Source: an uncultured Pelagibacteraceae bacterium (GTDB lineage Bacteria > Pseudomonadota > Alphaproteobacteria > Pelagibacterales > Pelagibacteraceae). Taken from it: a stretch of DNA of 60,402 nt. The stretch lies in NCBI GenBank assembly GCA_902573705.1, contig CACGKR010000002.1, forward strand, positions 1 to 60,402, in the 5' to 3' direction. Of the stretch, positions 40,175-51,883 are shown in pieces (positions within the stretch are counted from its first letter, which is position 1; the number at the start of each line of letters is the position of its first letter). Under the pieces are notes generated by a model, which saw nothing but the letters and a program-made list of their open reading frames with translations, made no database searches and was not told where the DNA came from. The position numbers and the translations under genes were made by a program.

Positions 40175-41164
40175 CTATTTCAAGATATCATTTATTCTAT
40201 CTGAATAATAACTTACAATTGCATTTGCACCTGCTCTTTTAAAAGCAACTAAACTTTCAATTATAATTTCTTTGCTAACTAAACCTTTTTTTATTCCATT
40301 AGCTAAAAGACTGTATTCACCAGATACTTGATAGGCCATTACAGGTATTCTAAAATTTTGCTTAATAGAACTGATTATATCTAAATAAGGTAAACCGGGT
40401 TTTACCATTACCATATCAGCTCCTTCTTTAATATCTAAAGCAACTTCTCTCAATGCTTCATCACTGTTTTTAAAATCCATTTGATAATTTTTTTTATTTC
40501 CTTTTAGCAAGCCTTTTGATCCAACAGCATCTCTAAATGGTCCATAAAAACTAGAAGCATATTTAACAGCATAAGATAAAATTTGTGTCATTTTATATCC
40601 ATTTTTATCTAATGCTCTTCTAATTTTTCCAATCCTACCATCCATCATGTCAGATGGCGCCAGTACATCACAACCAATTTGTGCCTGTAGTAATGATTGG
40701 TTTATTAAAATTTCTATAGTCTCATCATTCAAAATATATCCAGATTTTAATAATCCATCATGACCATGTGAGGTGTATGGATCCAATGCAACATCACACA
40801 TAATGCCAATTTCGTTTTTATACTTTTTTTTGATTAAATGGATAGCCTTACAAACTAAATTATCTTCATTTAAAGCTTCAGTTCCAAGTGAATTTTTTTT
40901 ATTATTTTGAGTGTATGGAAACAATGCAACCATAGGTAAATTATTTTTAATAGCTTTATCTATAACAAAACTCAATTTATCTAGTGTATAACGATAAACA
41001 TCAGGCATTGATTTTATTGATTGTCTTTTATTTTTTCCATTCATGAGAAAGATTGGTAATATAAAATCGTTAGAGGTAAGATTATTTTCTTCTATTAGTC
41101 TTCTAGACCAATCATTTTTTCTACTACGTCTAAGTCTTAAACTAGGGTATTTTCCAGTAATCAT
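40175..41164 (-). CDS. hemB: Delta-aminolevulinic acid dehydratase (porphobilinogen synthase)
   Basis: RLRRSRKNDWSRRLIEENNLTSNDFILPIF, MCDVALDPYTSHGHDGLL, APSDMMDGRIG, MVKPGLPYLDII. Confidence 0.96.
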   Translation of the reverse strand: MITGKYPSLRLRRSRKNDWSRRLIEENNLTSNDFILPIFLMNGKNKRQSIKSMPDVYRYTLDKLSFVIDKAIKNNLPMVALFPYTQNNKKNSLGTEALNEDNLVCKAIHLIKKKYKNEIGIMCDVALDPYTSHGHDGLLKSGYILNDETIEILINQSLLQAQIGCDVLAPSDMMDGRIGKIRRALDKNGYKMTQILSYAVKYASSFYGPFRDAVGSKGLLKGNKKNYQMDFKNSDEALREVALDIKEGADMVMVKPGLPYLDIISSIKQNFRIPVMAYQVSGEYSLLANGIKKGLVSKEIIIESLVAFKRAGANAIVSYYSDRINDILK

Positions 41165-41258
41165 GTTTAAATCTATATAAATAATGCGACAAATGTAATA
41201 TACAAATATATCTTAAAAAGGATATTAAATAATTTTAAAAGGAGACAATATACTGCAA

Positions 41259-41849
41259 ATGAATTTAAATTTTAACGATTTTCAAAAACAAGATCTTAAA
41301 TTTGATATTAATAAATTACAGAAAGCTTACAAAGAAATATTGGCTATTAAGAAATTTACTGGTGTTGAAGGTATATCAAATTTTGGAGCGATCTCTTTAA
41401 CTCAAATCCCTGGAGATCCAGATTCAATTAAGGGTCATAAAGCTAGAGGTGTTTTTTGGACCAAACCTGACTCTTCAGGAAAAGAAGCTATGAGAGATGA
41501 AATGATAAATGAAGAAGCGTATTCAGAATTTATCGATGATTACAAAGATACTTATTTCAAAGAAGTGTTTGATGTCTTATCTTCTAAATATAAACTAGGG
41601 AGAGTAAGAGTATTGCTTAAAGAGCCAAGATCTACTCTCAGTTGGCACAGAGACCCAGAACCAAGATTACATATTCCAATAATTACAAACCCGGGTTCGA
41701 TTATGGTAATTGATAATATTGCAAAACATATGCCGGCAGATGGTTCTGTCTGGATAACTAACAATACAAAATATCACAATGCTTTCAATGGTGGAGAAGA
41801 AAATAGAATTCATTTAGTAGCTTGTGTTTTAGACTATAAGTTTAATTAA
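41259..41849 (+). CDS. Aspartyl/asparaginyl beta-hydroxylase-like 2OG-Fe(II) dioxygenase
   Basis: RVRVLLKEPRSTLSWHRDPEPRLHIPIITNPGSIMVID, NTKYHNAFNGGEENRIHLVACVLD. Confidence 0.75.
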   Translation: MNLNFNDFQKQDLKFDINKLQKAYKEILAIKKFTGVEGISNFGAISLTQIPGDPDSIKGHKARGVFWTKPDSSGKEAMRDEMINEEAYSEFIDDYKDTYFKEVFDVLSSKYKLGRVRVLLKEPRSTLSWHRDPEPRLHIPIITNPGSIMVIDNIAKHMPADGSVWITNNTKYHNAFNGGEENRIHLVACVLDYKFN

Positions 41850-41850
41850 T

Positions 41851-42276
41851 TTGAAAAAAATATTTATATCATCTGACCATGCAGGTTTTAATTTAAAGGA
41901 GAAAATTAAAAAAAAATTTTCAAAAAAATATATGTTTTTAGATTTAGGAACAAATAGCTCTATTATTTCTGTTAATTATCCTGACTTTGCTCATAAGCTT
42001 TGTAAGAAAGTTGGAATTAACAACAAAAATATGGGTATATTAGTATGTGGTTCAGGCGTAGGTATGTCAATGGCAGCAAATCGACACAAAAAAATAAGGG
42101 CAGCCGTGTGTTATTCAGTCAAAAATACCAAATTATCTAGATTGCATAACAATGCAAATATTATTACACTAGGATCTAGATTGACAAAAAAAAATATTGC
42201 ATTTAAATGTGTTGAGACTTTTATAAACACTAAATTTGAAGGTGGAAGACACAAAAAAAGACTAAAAAAAATATAG
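41851..42276 (+). CDS. rpiB: Ribose-5-phosphate isomerase B (TTG start)
   Basis: [68 protein letters not shown]. Confidence 0.93.
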   Translation: MKKIFISSDHAGFNLKEKIKKKFSKKYMFLDLGTNSSIISVNYPDFAHKLCKKVGINNKNMGILVCGSGVGMSMAANRHKKIRAAVCYSVKNTKLSRLHNNANIITLGSRLTKKNIAFKCVETFINTKFEGGRHKKRLKKI

Positions 42277-42284
42277 AAAATAAT

Positions 42285-43598
42285 ATGTCTAGTGAAACAA
42301 AATATATAAATTCAAATTACGAAGATTTCTTTGAAAAGAGTTTATCGAAATCAGATCCAGAACTTTTTGAAGCCATTAATGACGAATTAGTTAGACAACA
42401 AAATCATATAGAGCTTATTGCTTCAGAAAACATTGTGTCACAAGCTGTCTTAGAAGCGCAAGGATCAGTTTTAACTAACAAATATGCTGAGGGATATCCT
42501 GGTAAAAGGTATTATAATGGATGTGAGCATGTTGATGTTGCTGAACAATTGGCAATTGATAGAATAAAAAAACTCTTTAGTTGTAAATATGCAAATGTTC
42601 AACCTCACTCAGGTGCACAGGCTAATGGAGCAGTTTTTTTAGCCTTATTAAAACCTAATGATACATTTCTAGGAATGAGCTTAAATTCTGGTGGTCATAT
42701 TACACATGGGTTAAAAATTTCCATGTCTGGTAAATGGTTTAATGCAATAAGTTACGATGTTGATAAAAAATCTGAATTAATTGATTACGACAATGTTGAA
42801 AAACTTGCCTTAGAACATAAACCTAAATTAATAATTGCAGGTGGAAGTGCTTATTCAAGGGTAATAGATTTTAAAAGATTTAGAGAAATTGCAGATAAAG
42901 TTGGTGCTTATTTAATGGTTGATATGGCACATTTCTCAGGATTGGTTGCCGGCAAAGGTTACCCAAACCCGTGTGACTATGCTCATGTAGTTACATCAAC
43001 AACACACAAAGTTTTTAGAAGTGCAAGAGGAGGCATTATACTTTCAAATGATGAAGATCTTGGAAAAAAATTTAATACAGCTGTTTTTCCTGGGTATCAG
43101 GGAGGACCTTTGATGCATATTATTGCTGCAAAAGCAGCTGGTTTTTTTGAAGCTTTAAAACCTGAATTTCAAACATATATAAAAAATGTTTTAGCAAATG
43201 CAAAAATATTATCAGAAACTTTAAAGAACAATGGTTTTAAGATCTATTCAGGAGGAACAGATACACATTTAATGCTTGTTGACCTAAGACCTTTCAATGT
43301 AAAAGGTAATCTAGCATCTGAAAGTTTAAGCAGGGCCAACATTACATGTAATAAAAATGGAATACCATTCGATACTGAAAAACCTATGATAACCTCAGGA
43401 ATTAGATTAGGCTCTCAAGCAGCGACTACAAGAGGTTTTGGTTTAAAAGAATTTGAAGAAGTCGGAAATTTAATTACAAAAGTTATAAAAGGTTTATCCG
43501 AAAATCCTGAGGATAACAGCAAAGTTGAAGAAGAAGTTCGTAATGAAGTTATAAATTTATGTTCTAAATTTCCTATTTATAAAAATTTAAATAGATGA
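42285..43598 (+). CDS. glyA: Serine hydroxymethyltransferase
   Basis: [68 protein letters not shown]. Confidence 0.97.
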   Translation: MSSETKYINSNYEDFFEKSLSKSDPELFEAINDELVRQQNHIELIASENIVSQAVLEAQGSVLTNKYAEGYPGKRYYNGCEHVDVAEQLAIDRIKKLFSCKYANVQPHSGAQANGAVFLALLKPNDTFLGMSLNSGGHITHGLKISMSGKWFNAISYDVDKKSELIDYDNVEKLALEHKPKLIIAGGSAYSRVIDFKRFREIADKVGAYLMVDMAHFSGLVAGKGYPNPCDYAHVVTSTTHKVFRSARGGIILSNDEDLGKKFNTAVFPGYQGGPLMHIIAAKAAGFFEALKPEFQTYIKNVLANAKILSETLKNNGFKIYSGGTDTHLMLVDLRPFNVKGNLASESLSRANITCNKNGIPFDTEKPMITSGIRLGSQAATTRGFGLKEFEEVGNLITKVIKGLSENPEDNSKVEEEVRNEVINLCSKFPIYKNLNR

Positions 43599-44053
43599 TC
43601 TGTCCTTGTGAAAAAAAAGGCGAAACTTCTGTTGTAGACTCCCGGCCAACTGAAGATGGTACTGCTATAAGACGAAGAAGACTTTGCTCATGCGGTGAAA
43701 GATTTACTACTTTTGAGAGAATTCAATACAGAGAATTAATGGTAGTCAAAAAAAATGGAAGAAAATCCTCATTTGATAGAGATAAACTTTCTAAATCTAT
43801 TTACATTGCATTAAAAAAAAGACCTTTAGATACTGAGACTGTTGAGAAATTTATCAGTCGTATATCGAGATCTTTAGAAGAGTTAGGACAAAGTGAAATT
43901 TCAAGTAATACAATTGGAACAATGGTTATGGAAGGTTTAAAAGAACTTGATCCAGTTGCTTATGTTAGATTTGCTTCAGTTTATCGAAACTTTAGAGAAG
44001 AAAAAGATTTTGTACAATTTGTGGACAAAATAGATGTCTTCAAAAAAAGATAG
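43595..44053 (+). CDS. nrdR: Transcriptional repressor NrdR
   Basis: [43 protein letters not shown]. Confidence 0.96.
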   Translation: MICPCEKKGETSVVDSRPTEDGTAIRRRRLCSCGERFTTFERIQYRELMVVKKNGRKSSFDRDKLSKSIYIALKKRPLDTETVEKFISRISRSLEELGQSEISSNTIGTMVMEGLKELDPVAYVRFASVYRNFREEKDFVQFVDKIDVFKKR

Positions 44054-45140
44054 ATTTTCATCGCAAGATAAAAATTATATGAAACTTGCTATTAATTTAG
44101 CAAGATCACGGAAAGGTTTAACGGGAGATAATCCATCTGTTGGCTGCTTAATTGTAAAAAATGACACAATTATTTCTATTGGTCAGACAGGATACAATGG
44201 TAGACCACACGCTGAACATAGCGCAATAAAAAATTCATTTGAAAAATTAAAAGGTTCAAAAATGTATGTAACTCTTGAACCTTGTAATCATTATGGAAAA
44301 ACCCCACCTTGTACAAAAAATATAATTAAAAGTGGTATTAGCGAATTAATTTATTCAATGGAGGATATCGACAAAAGAGTAAAAGGAAAGAGTTTTAAGA
44401 TTTTATCAAGTAAAAAGATTAAAGTTAAGAGAGGTCTTCTAAAAGAAGATGCAAAAGACCTTTATGACTCTTACATTAAAAATCGAAATAGTAAATTACC
44501 TTATGTTACAGCTAAAATTGCAGTTTCAAAAAATAAATTGATTTATAGTAAAGGAACTAAAAGAATAACTGATAAGAATTCAGATAAGATTACCCATTAC
44601 CTACGCTATAAGAATGATTCAATTATGATTTCGAGTAAAACCCTCAATATAGATGATCCAAGATTGACTTGCAGATTAAAGGGTTACAATAAATTTTCAC
44701 CAAAAAGAATAATTTTAGATAAAAATTTAGATATTAAATTAAAAAGCTATATTTTTAAATCAGCAAAAAAAGGTAATACAATTCTTTTTTATCATTCATC
44801 TAATACTAAAAAGATTAAAGTTTTAAAAAAAAAAGGATTAACTTTGATTAAAACAAAATTAAATAATGAAGGATTACTGGACTTGAAGATAGTGTTAAAA
44901 AAGTTATTCACTCTAGGCACAAGAAATTTACTTGTTGAAGGTGGTGACAAAATATCAAAAAACTTAATAAAAAATAGACTTATTGATATATTTTATTTAT
45001 TTCAAAGCCCAAAAATCTTAAGAGTAAATAAAATAAATCAGGGTTTTACTTCATTTGGAATTTTAAATAGTAAATATAAAAAGGTATCTAAAATTACATC
45101 TAAACTAGCCAAAGATAATATTACAATCTATAAAAGATAA
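44034..45140 (+). CDS. ribD: Riboflavin biosynthesis deaminase/reductase RibD
   Basis: Deaminase [31 protein letters not shown]; reductase [14 protein letters not shown]. Confidence 0.94.
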   Translation: MSSKKDRFSSQDKNYMKLAINLARSRKGLTGDNPSVGCLIVKNDTIISIGQTGYNGRPHAEHSAIKNSFEKLKGSKMYVTLEPCNHYGKTPPCTKNIIKSGISELIYSMEDIDKRVKGKSFKILSSKKIKVKRGLLKEDAKDLYDSYIKNRNSKLPYVTAKIAVSKNKLIYSKGTKRITDKNSDKITHYLRYKNDSIMISSKTLNIDDPRLTCRLKGYNKFSPKRIILDKNLDIKLKSYIFKSAKKGNTILFYHSSNTKKIKVLKKKGLTLIKTKLNNEGLLDLKIVLKKLFTLGTRNLLVEGGDKISKNLIKNRLIDIFYLFQSPKILRVNKINQGFTSFGILNSKYKKVSKITSKLAKDNITIYKR

Positions 45141-45141
45141 A

Positions 45142-45735
45142 ATGTTTAACGGAATTATATTTAATAAGGGTTTCATTAAGAAAATATCTAAAAGATCAAA
45201 AGGTATTAATATTTTTGTGAAATCAGACCTCAAATTGAACTCTAAGGATATTGGAGTTTCTATTGCATGTGATGGGGTTTGTTTAACATTAATAAAGATT
45301 CAAAATAAAATTATGGAATTTTATCTCTCTAATGAAACTGTTAAAAGATCAAAATTTAAGTATCTAAAGATCAATGATGTAATAAATCTAGAACTTCCTC
45401 TTAAGTATGGTCAAAAGATTTCAGGTCATATCTGTCAGGGACATATTGATACAACTGGTAAAACTTTGAATGTAAAAAAAGTTGATAAATCTTATATTTT
45501 TGACTTTGAAATTAATTCAAAAGAAAGAAAAAATATTATTGAAAAAGCTTCAATATGTATAAACGGTATTTCATTAACCATTTCTAAAAAAACAAAAAAA
45601 GGTTTTCAAATTTGGGTAATTCCTCATACTTTCAAATTGACCAATTTATCAAAGGTTAAAAAAGGTAATCTAGTAAATATAGAAATAGATATTCTTTCAA
45701 AATACGTTAAAAATTTTTTCAATGATAAAAAGTAA
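45142..45735 (+). CDS. ribE: Riboflavin synthase alpha chain
   Basis: MFNGIIFNKGFIKKI, GVSIACDGVCLTLIK, SGHICQGHIDTTGK, ICINGISLTISK duplicated lumazine-binding repeats. Confidence 0.93.
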   Translation: MFNGIIFNKGFIKKISKRSKGINIFVKSDLKLNSKDIGVSIACDGVCLTLIKIQNKIMEFYLSNETVKRSKFKYLKINDVINLELPLKYGQKISGHICQGHIDTTGKTLNVKKVDKSYIFDFEINSKERKNIIEKASICINGISLTISKKTKKGFQIWVIPHTFKLTNLSKVKKGNLVNIEIDILSKYVKNFFNDKK

Positions 45736-46822
45736 TTATTCATCAATAGAAACAATTATTAAAATTGCCAAAAAGGGTGGGATGTTCATTTTAGTTGATG
45801 ATGAAAAAAGAGAAAATGAAGGAGATCTAGTAATTTCAACGAGTGATACAAATTCAAAGTATATTAATTTTATGGCTAAATTCGGAAGAGGATTAATTTG
45901 TCTTGCATTGGATAGTTTGCAAGCAAAGAGATTAAATTTATCACTCATGTCTCCGATTAATCAATCTAGAAACAAAACTGCCTTTACAGTATCTATTGAA
46001 GCCAAAAAAGGAATTACAACAGGTATTTCAGCAAAAGATCGAGCTAGAACTATAAGGATTGCATCCAAAAAAAATGTAAATAAGAAAGATATTGTGTCAC
46101 CAGGTCATGTTTTTCCAATTATAGCAAAAGATGGAGGAGTACTTGTTAGAGCAGGGCACACTGAGGCTTCTGTAGATATTTCCAAATTAGCAAAAAAAAA
46201 TAATTCTGCAGTCATCTGTGAAATAATGAATGAAGATGGCACAATGGCTAAAGGTCAAGATCTATTTAATTTTGCTAATAAACATAAATTAAAGATTGGA
46301 AAAATTGAAGATTTAATTTCTTATCGTCTGAAAAAAGAAAAATTGATTAAATTTAAAAAATCCTCTGATATTAAAGTTAAAAATCAAAGTTATAAAATTA
46401 AGATATATGAAAATTTGCTTGATGGCTCTGAACATTTTGCCTTGGTAAAAGGAAATATCAAAAGAGGTACTATTCCAAGAGTAAGAGTTATTTCTTCTAA
46501 TGTAGTACATAATTATTTAATTAATCAAGAATTGCCTAATTCATTTAATAAGACTTTGAATTATTTTAAAAAATTTAATAATTGTATCTTAGTTTTTATC
46601 AAAGACACTAATCTTAAGTCAGTTACTCAAACCCTTAAAGATTATAAGAATAAAGATTTTTATAAAAAAGGTAATGATAAATTAATAAGAAATTATGGGA
46701 TTGGAGCTCAAATAATTAAAGACTTGAAAATAAGAAAAATGATATTAATCACAAAATCGCCAAAAAAGGTTATTGGTTTAGAAGGTTATGATATAAAGAT
46801 AACTAAACAAGAGTTAATTTGA
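45722..46822 (+). CDS. ribBA: DHBP synthase fused to a degenerate GTP cyclohydrolase II domain
   Basis: [68 protein letters not shown]-terminal GCHII-like region without Cys triad. Confidence 0.92.
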   Translation: MIKSNYSSIETIIKIAKKGGMFILVDDEKRENEGDLVISTSDTNSKYINFMAKFGRGLICLALDSLQAKRLNLSLMSPINQSRNKTAFTVSIEAKKGITTGISAKDRARTIRIASKKNVNKKDIVSPGHVFPIIAKDGGVLVRAGHTEASVDISKLAKKNNSAVICEIMNEDGTMAKGQDLFNFANKHKLKIGKIEDLISYRLKKEKLIKFKKSSDIKVKNQSYKIKIYENLLDGSEHFALVKGNIKRGTIPRVRVISSNVVHNYLINQELPNSFNKTLNYFKKFNNCILVFIKDTNLKSVTQTLKDYKNKDFYKKGNDKLIRNYGIGAQIIKDLKIRKMILITKSPKKVIGLEGYDIKITKQELI

Positions 46823-47211
46823 TGAATAAAAATTTTTTAATAATAAATGCTAATTATTATAAGGATATATCAAGCGGTTTATTAAAAAGTGCTATAAATT
46901 CTTTACCTAAAAATTCAAAAGTAAAAATTATAAATGTTCCTGGAGTGTTTGAAATTCCAGTTACAATCTCAAAAAATATAAAAAGATTTGATGGGTTCAT
47001 TGCACTTGGATGTGTAATAAAAGGACAAACTCCACATTTCGATTTTATTTCACAAGCATCCACAAATGCAATTATGAAAATGTCTATAAATTCAAAAAAG
47101 CCAATCGGTAATGGCATAATAACTTGCTTAAATATGAAGCAAGCAAAAGTTAGGAAAAAAAAAGGTGCTGAAGCTGCTAATGCTGTTTTGTCAGTTTTAT
47201 TACAAAAATGA
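46819..47211 (+). CDS. ribH: 6,7-dimethyl-8-ribityllumazine synthase
   Basis: IINVPGVFEIPVTISKNI, FDGFIALGCVIKGQTPHFDFIS, PIGNGIITCLNMKQA. Confidence 0.94.
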   Translation: MMNKNFLIINANYYKDISSGLLKSAINSLPKNSKVKIINVPGVFEIPVTISKNIKRFDGFIALGCVIKGQTPHFDFISQASTNAIMKMSINSKKPIGNGIITCLNMKQAKVRKKKGAEAANAVLSVLLQK

Positions 47212-47612
47212 AAACTTCATTTAGTCCAAAAAATAATCCTAGAGTTATAATTATTCAAAAGTTATATGGTAAATTTTATAATGATGATGAACAACTAACC
47301 TATCCAAAACATAGGTTTAAAAAATTTATTAAAGATATTGTTTCAGGTACCATAGAACGTAATGATATAATCCTTGAAGAATTAGAAAAAAATTTAGGAG
47401 AAAAATTTTCTTTAAATAATTTAGATAAATTATTTCAGGTTATTTTAAAATCAGCTACTTATGAAATTTTGTATAAACCAAATTTATCAATGAAAATAAT
47501 AATTAAAGAATATCTTGATGCTTCAAATTTTTTCATAGATGACTCTCAAACAAAATATTTAAATGCTTTATTAGATAATATTGCTAAAAAATTAAGATCC
47601 TCTAATGCATGA
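47208..47612 (+). CDS. nusB: Transcription antitermination factor NusB
   Basis: Position between ribH and thiL; NPRVIIIQKLYGKFYN..LFQVILKSATYEIL..IIIKEYLDASNFFIDDSQTKYLNALLDNIAKKLR. Confidence 0.88.
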   Translation: MKTSFSPKNNPRVIIIQKLYGKFYNDDEQLTYPKHRFKKFIKDIVSGTIERNDIILEELEKNLGEKFSLNNLDKLFQVILKSATYEILYKPNLSMKIIIKEYLDASNFFIDDSQTKYLNALLDNIAKKLRSSNA

Positions 47613-48564
47613 GTTTGAGCTAATAAATAAATACTTTTACAAATTATCCAAAAATAATAAAGGTTCACTTAGATTAAATGATGATGTTTTTTTTGATAAA
47701 TCAAAAAATTTAGTAATTTCAATAGATACTTATATACAAGGTACACATTTTATTGATTTTAAAAAACCTGATTTTGTAATTAAAAAAATCATCAGATCTT
47801 CTATTTCAGATCTAATTTGTAAAGGTGTTAAACCATTATACTATTTTATTTCTGGCTCAGGTAATAAAAAAACTTTTTCAAACACAAATTTAAAAAAAAT
47901 TTCTAAATCTTTAAACCAAGAACAAAAAAAATATAAAATTTTTCTATGTGGAGGTGACACCGTATTATCTAATAAACTAAGTTTTTCAATTACATCTATT
48001 GGATTTTCAAAAAAAATAATACGTAGAAACAATGCTAAATTAGGTGATGATATTTATGTTACAGGTAATTTAGGAGATAGCTATACCGGACTTAAGATTT
48101 TAAAGAAAAGTATAAATATAAATAAGAATCTCAAAAAATATTTTATAAATAAGTATTATTTACCCAATCTTCATCCTAATTTAATAAATAAGTTATTACT
48201 ATTTGCCAACACTTCTATAGATATTTCTGATGGATTAATTACAGATTTAGAAAAACTTATTAATAAACAAAAATTATCCTATAAATTATTTTTTGATAAG
48301 ATACCAATATCAAAAAATTTAGATAAATTAATTAAACTAAAAAAATTTAATAAAAAGAATTTCTTTTCAAAAGGAGATGATTATCAAATTCTCTTTACAG
48401 CTAATTCATCTAAATCCAGAATCATTAGTAAATTTAGCAAAACATTGAATATCAAAATTTCTAAAATAGGAAAAATTTGTTCGATATCTCAAAAATCACA
48501 AATTATTGATCAAAAAGGGAAGAAAATTAGGCTAAAAGACAAAGGTTATTATCATCAATTTTAA
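47605..48564 (+). CDS. thiL: Thiamine-monophosphate kinase
   Basis: HEFELINKYF, LVISIDTYIQGTHF, CGGDTVLSNKLSFSITSIGF, GDDIYVTGNLGDSYTGL, SIDISDGLITDL. Confidence 0.92.
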   Translation: MHEFELINKYFYKLSKNNKGSLRLNDDVFFDKSKNLVISIDTYIQGTHFIDFKKPDFVIKKIIRSSISDLICKGVKPLYYFISGSGNKKTFSNTNLKKISKSLNQEQKKYKIFLCGGDTVLSNKLSFSITSIGFSKKIIRRNNAKLGDDIYVTGNLGDSYTGLKILKKSININKNLKKYFINKYYLPNLHPNLINKLLLFANTSIDISDGLITDLEKLINKQKLSYKLFFDKIPISKNLDKLIKLKKFNKKNFFSKGDDYQILFTANSSKSRIISKFSKTLNIKISKIGKICSISQKSQIIDQKGKKIRLKDKGYYHQF

Positions 48565-48646
48565 AAGTTAATTATTGCCTTTTATATGCTTTTTTGTATT
48601 GTGCGGATTTTAACAACTAACAAGCAACAACTTATTTAAGGTCTTT

Positions 48647-50752
48647 ATGAACTCAAACGTTGAAACTATTCTTTTATATACTATTGCAGCAGGTTTTTTA
48701 TCTATCGTTTATGGATATTTTACTGGAAAAAATATTTTAAGTTCAAGCGCAGGAAATTCTAAAATGCAAGAAATAGCTTCAGCTATTCAAATTGGAGCTA
48801 AAGCATATTTAGCAAGACAATATAAAACTATTGCAATTGTTGGTGTAGTTGTATTGGTAATAGTAAGCATTGCTTTTAGTCCTCTTGTTGGTTTAGGGTA
48901 CTTAATTGGAGCTGCTTTATCTGGTATAGCTGGATATGTTGGAATGTTAGTTTCAGTTGAAGCTAACGTGAGAACTGCTGAAGCATCTAAAAAAGGTTTA
49001 GCAAACGGTCTATCAGTTGCTTTTAAATCTGGTGCAGTGACAGGAATGTTGGTTGCTGGTTTGGCATTATTATCAATTGCTGTTTATTATTATTTACTAT
49101 TAAAATTTAATGTTGATGAAAGAGAAATTGTAAATGCTTTAGTTGCTTTAGGATTTGGTGCATCCTTAATATCAATTTTTGCGAGATTGGGTGGAGGGAT
49201 ATTTACAAAAGGAGCTGATGTAGGAGCCGACTTAGTTGGAAAAGTTGAGGCTGGTATACCAGAAGATGATCCTAGAAATCCAGCTGTAATTGCTGACAAT
49301 GTTGGTGATAACGTAGGTGACTGTGCAGGTATGGCAGCTGATTTATTTGAAACATATGCAGTTACTATTGTTGCAACAATGGTTTTATCATCTATTTTTT
49401 TCCAGGGTGATATGTCTATGATGATTTACCCTTTAACTATTGGTGGAGCTTGTATTTTAACTTCTATATTAGGCACATTCTTTGTAAAATTAGGTAAAAG
49501 TAAAAATGTGATGAATGCTTTATACAAAGGTTTTGTAGTTTCAGCTGTTTCGTCACTAATAATACTTTATCCAGTTACTGACTATGTACTAGGTTTAGAC
49601 AATACATATAGTTTAGAAAATAAAGTTTTTTCAGGTATGAGTTTATACTATTGTGGAATTATAGGTTTAGTAATAACAGGCTTATTAATTTGGGTTACCG
49701 AGTATTACACAGGAACTAATTACAGACCTGTTAGAAGTGTAGCTAGTTCATCTACTACAGGTCATGGAACTAATGTTATTCAAGGATTAGCCGTTTCACT
49801 AGAAGCCACAGCAATTCCTGCCTTAATTATTGTTAATGGAATATTAGTAACTAATCATATTGCTGGCCTTTATGGAATTGCAATTGCAGTTACAACCATG
49901 TTGGCTTTAGCTGGAATGGTTGTTGCATTGGATGCTTATGGTCCTGTTACTGACAATGCAGGTGGTATAGCTGAAATGTCAAAATTGCCGAATAATGTGA
50001 GAAAAACTACAGATGCACTTGATGCAGTTGGAAATACAACAAAAGCAGTTACAAAAGGTTATGCTATAGGTTCTGCAGGGTTAGGAGCTTTAGTTCTTTT
50101 TGCTGCATATACTGAAGATATAAAACACTTCTCTAAAGAAACAGGATCTGCACTTGAGGGAATTGTTGTTACTTTTGACTTATCAAATCCATATGTTGTT
50201 GTGGGTTTGTTGATTGGTGGAATGCTTCCATATTTATTTGGTTCAATGGGTATGCAAGCAGTTGGTAGAGCAGGTGGAGCTGTTGTTGTCGAAGTAAGAA
50301 GACAATTTAAAAAATTTCCAGGTATCATGAAAAGAAAACAAAAGCCTGATTATGCTAAGCTTGTAGATTTACTAACTGTAGCAGCAATTAAAGAGATGAT
50401 AATTCCTTCGCTTTTACCAGTTTTATCACCAATTGTTTTATACTTTATTATTCTTGCTATAGGTGGTCAGGTTGCAGCCCTAGCTTCTGTTGGAGCAATG
50501 TTATTAGGAGTGATTATTACAGGATTATTCGTCGCTGTTTCAATGACAGCTGGTGGTGGTGCTTGGGATAATGCTAAAAAATATATTGAAGATGGCAATC
50601 ATGGTGGAAAAGGTTCAGAGGCTCATAAAGCTGCTGTAACAGGAGATACAGTCGGTGATCCTTATAAAGATACCGCAGGTCCTGCTGTCAATCCAATGAT
50701 CAAAATTACTAATATTGTTGCTTTATTGTTACTTGCTGTAATTGCTGGTTAA
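48647..50752 (+). CDS. hppA: Membrane-bound H+-translocating pyrophosphatase
   Basis: [54 protein letters not shown] (Lys) is the K+-independent-type signature in this family. Confidence 0.97.
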   Translation: MNSNVETILLYTIAAGFLSIVYGYFTGKNILSSSAGNSKMQEIASAIQIGAKAYLARQYKTIAIVGVVVLVIVSIAFSPLVGLGYLIGAALSGIAGYVGMLVSVEANVRTAEASKKGLANGLSVAFKSGAVTGMLVAGLALLSIAVYYYLLLKFNVDEREIVNALVALGFGASLISIFARLGGGIFTKGADVGADLVGKVEAGIPEDDPRNPAVIADNVGDNVGDCAGMAADLFETYAVTIVATMVLSSIFFQGDMSMMIYPLTIGGACILTSILGTFFVKLGKSKNVMNALYKGFVVSAVSSLIILYPVTDYVLGLDNTYSLENKVFSGMSLYYCGIIGLVITGLLIWVTEYYTGTNYRPVRSVASSSTTGHGTNVIQGLAVSLEATAIPALIIVNGILVTNHIAGLYGIAIAVTTMLALAGMVVALDAYGPVTDNAGGIAEMSKLPNNVRKTTDALDAVGNTTKAVTKGYAIGSAGLGALVLFAAYTEDIKHFSKETGSALEGIVVTFDLSNPYVVVGLLIGGMLPYLFGSMGMQAVGRAGGAVVVEVRRQFKKFPGIMKRKQKPDYAKLVDLLTVAAIKEMIIPSLLPVLSPIVLYFIILAIGGQVAALASVGAMLLGVIITGLFVAVSMTAGGGAWDNAKKYIEDGNHGGKGSEAHKAAVTGDTVGDPYKDTAGPAVNPMIKITNIVALLLLAVIAG

Positions 50753-51213
50753 TTTTTGATCCTTTTTTTTCCTAGAGGGTCATCAATTTTTTGTCTTACA
50801 GAATAAAGAAAATTATAAATAAATGATTTTCTAGATTGATTTATTTCTGTGATTGACTCATCAAATTTCATTTTTTTCATATCTTCAATATTATAGAACT
50901 TTTTACTTACTAGAATACCTTTAGTATCTACTTCAAGAACTAAGACATTATTTCTTAAAAGTTTTTTTTTGCCCAGTTTAGTTAGTTTAGAACTACTTGT
51001 TTTTCTTTCAATATATATATAAATATCATTGTCAAATGTACTTTTTGTTGAAGGAGGGCCGATAATATTAAAAATGTCGTTTTTATTTGTTTCATTAAGC
51101 TTCAACTTTGTTTGTTTTTTTTCTAGGTTATGTACCCCATGATTTTGTATAACTTTATTAAATGAACAATTTAAAATTAAAAAAAATATAGGTAAAATTA
51201 AAATTTTTTTCAT
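50749..51213 (-). CDS. bamE: Outer membrane protein assembly factor BamE-like lipoprotein
   Basis: Signal peptide with lipobox [36 protein letters not shown] typical SmpA/OmlA pattern. Confidence 0.82.
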   Translation of the reverse strand: MKKILILPIFFLILNCSFNKVIQNHGVHNLEKKQTKLKLNETNKNDIFNIIGPPSTKSTFDNDIYIYIERKTSSSKLTKLGKKKLLRNNVLVLEVDTKGILVSKKFYNIEDMKKMKFDESITEINQSRKSFIYNFLYSVRQKIDDPLGKKRIKN

Positions 51214-51679
51214 GAATGAATTATATATAAATCTTTATAATAATTTAATCAAATTAACTACAAATAAATTGTTATATAAAGGTCTTAATAAACAAGATAC
51301 TTTTTCAGATAGGCTACTTTTATTTTTGATACATTTTGCTTTTTTCTTAAAAGTCTTCAAAAATAAAAATAATACAGAAACTTTACAAAAGATATATGAT
51401 TTTAATTTTAGGCAATTAGAATTGAGTATTCGTGAAATTGGATATGGCGATCAATCTATTAATAAAAAAATGAAAGATTATATTAATCTTTTTCATTCCT
51501 TAGTTTCTGAAATACATTTTTGGGACGATTTAGATATTAATGAAAAAGAAAAAAAATTTTCAATTTTTTTAGAAAATTTCGAAAAAACTGATTATTTGAT
51601 TGAATATTTTGAAAAATATAAGGAAAACCTATCAAAAAAAACTTTGAATTCTTATTTAAAAAGTGTAAGTAAGCCTTAA
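51212..51679 (+). CDS. Ubiquinol-cytochrome c chaperone (CBP3-like) family protein
   Basis: [58 protein letters not shown] pattern; upstream of rpmF-plsX as often seen in alphaproteobacteria. Confidence 0.8.
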   Translation: MNELYINLYNNLIKLTTNKLLYKGLNKQDTFSDRLLLFLIHFAFFLKVFKNKNNTETLQKIYDFNFRQLELSIREIGYGDQSINKKMKDYINLFHSLVSEIHFWDDLDINEKEKKFSIFLENFEKTDYLIEYFEKYKENLSKKTLNSYLKSVSKP

Positions 51680-51681
51680 TT

Positions 51682-51864
51682 ATGGCTGTACCTAAACGTA
51701 AACAAACCCCGTCAAGAACTGGCATGAGAAGAGCTCAAAATATGAAATTCTCAAGTAAGAATATTATTGAGGATAAAAAATCTGGTGAATATAGGCTCTC
51801 ACATCATTTGGATTTGAAAACTGGCATGTATAAAGGAAGACAAGTTTTAGATCCAAAAGAATAA
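51682..51864 (+). CDS. rpmF: 50S ribosomal protein L32
   Basis: [43 protein letters not shown]. Confidence 0.95.
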   Translation: MAVPKRKQTPSRTGMRRAQNMKFSSKNIIEDKKSGEYRLSHHLDLKTGMYKGRQVLDPKE

Positions 51865-51883
51865 ATAAAAAATTATTCAAAAA

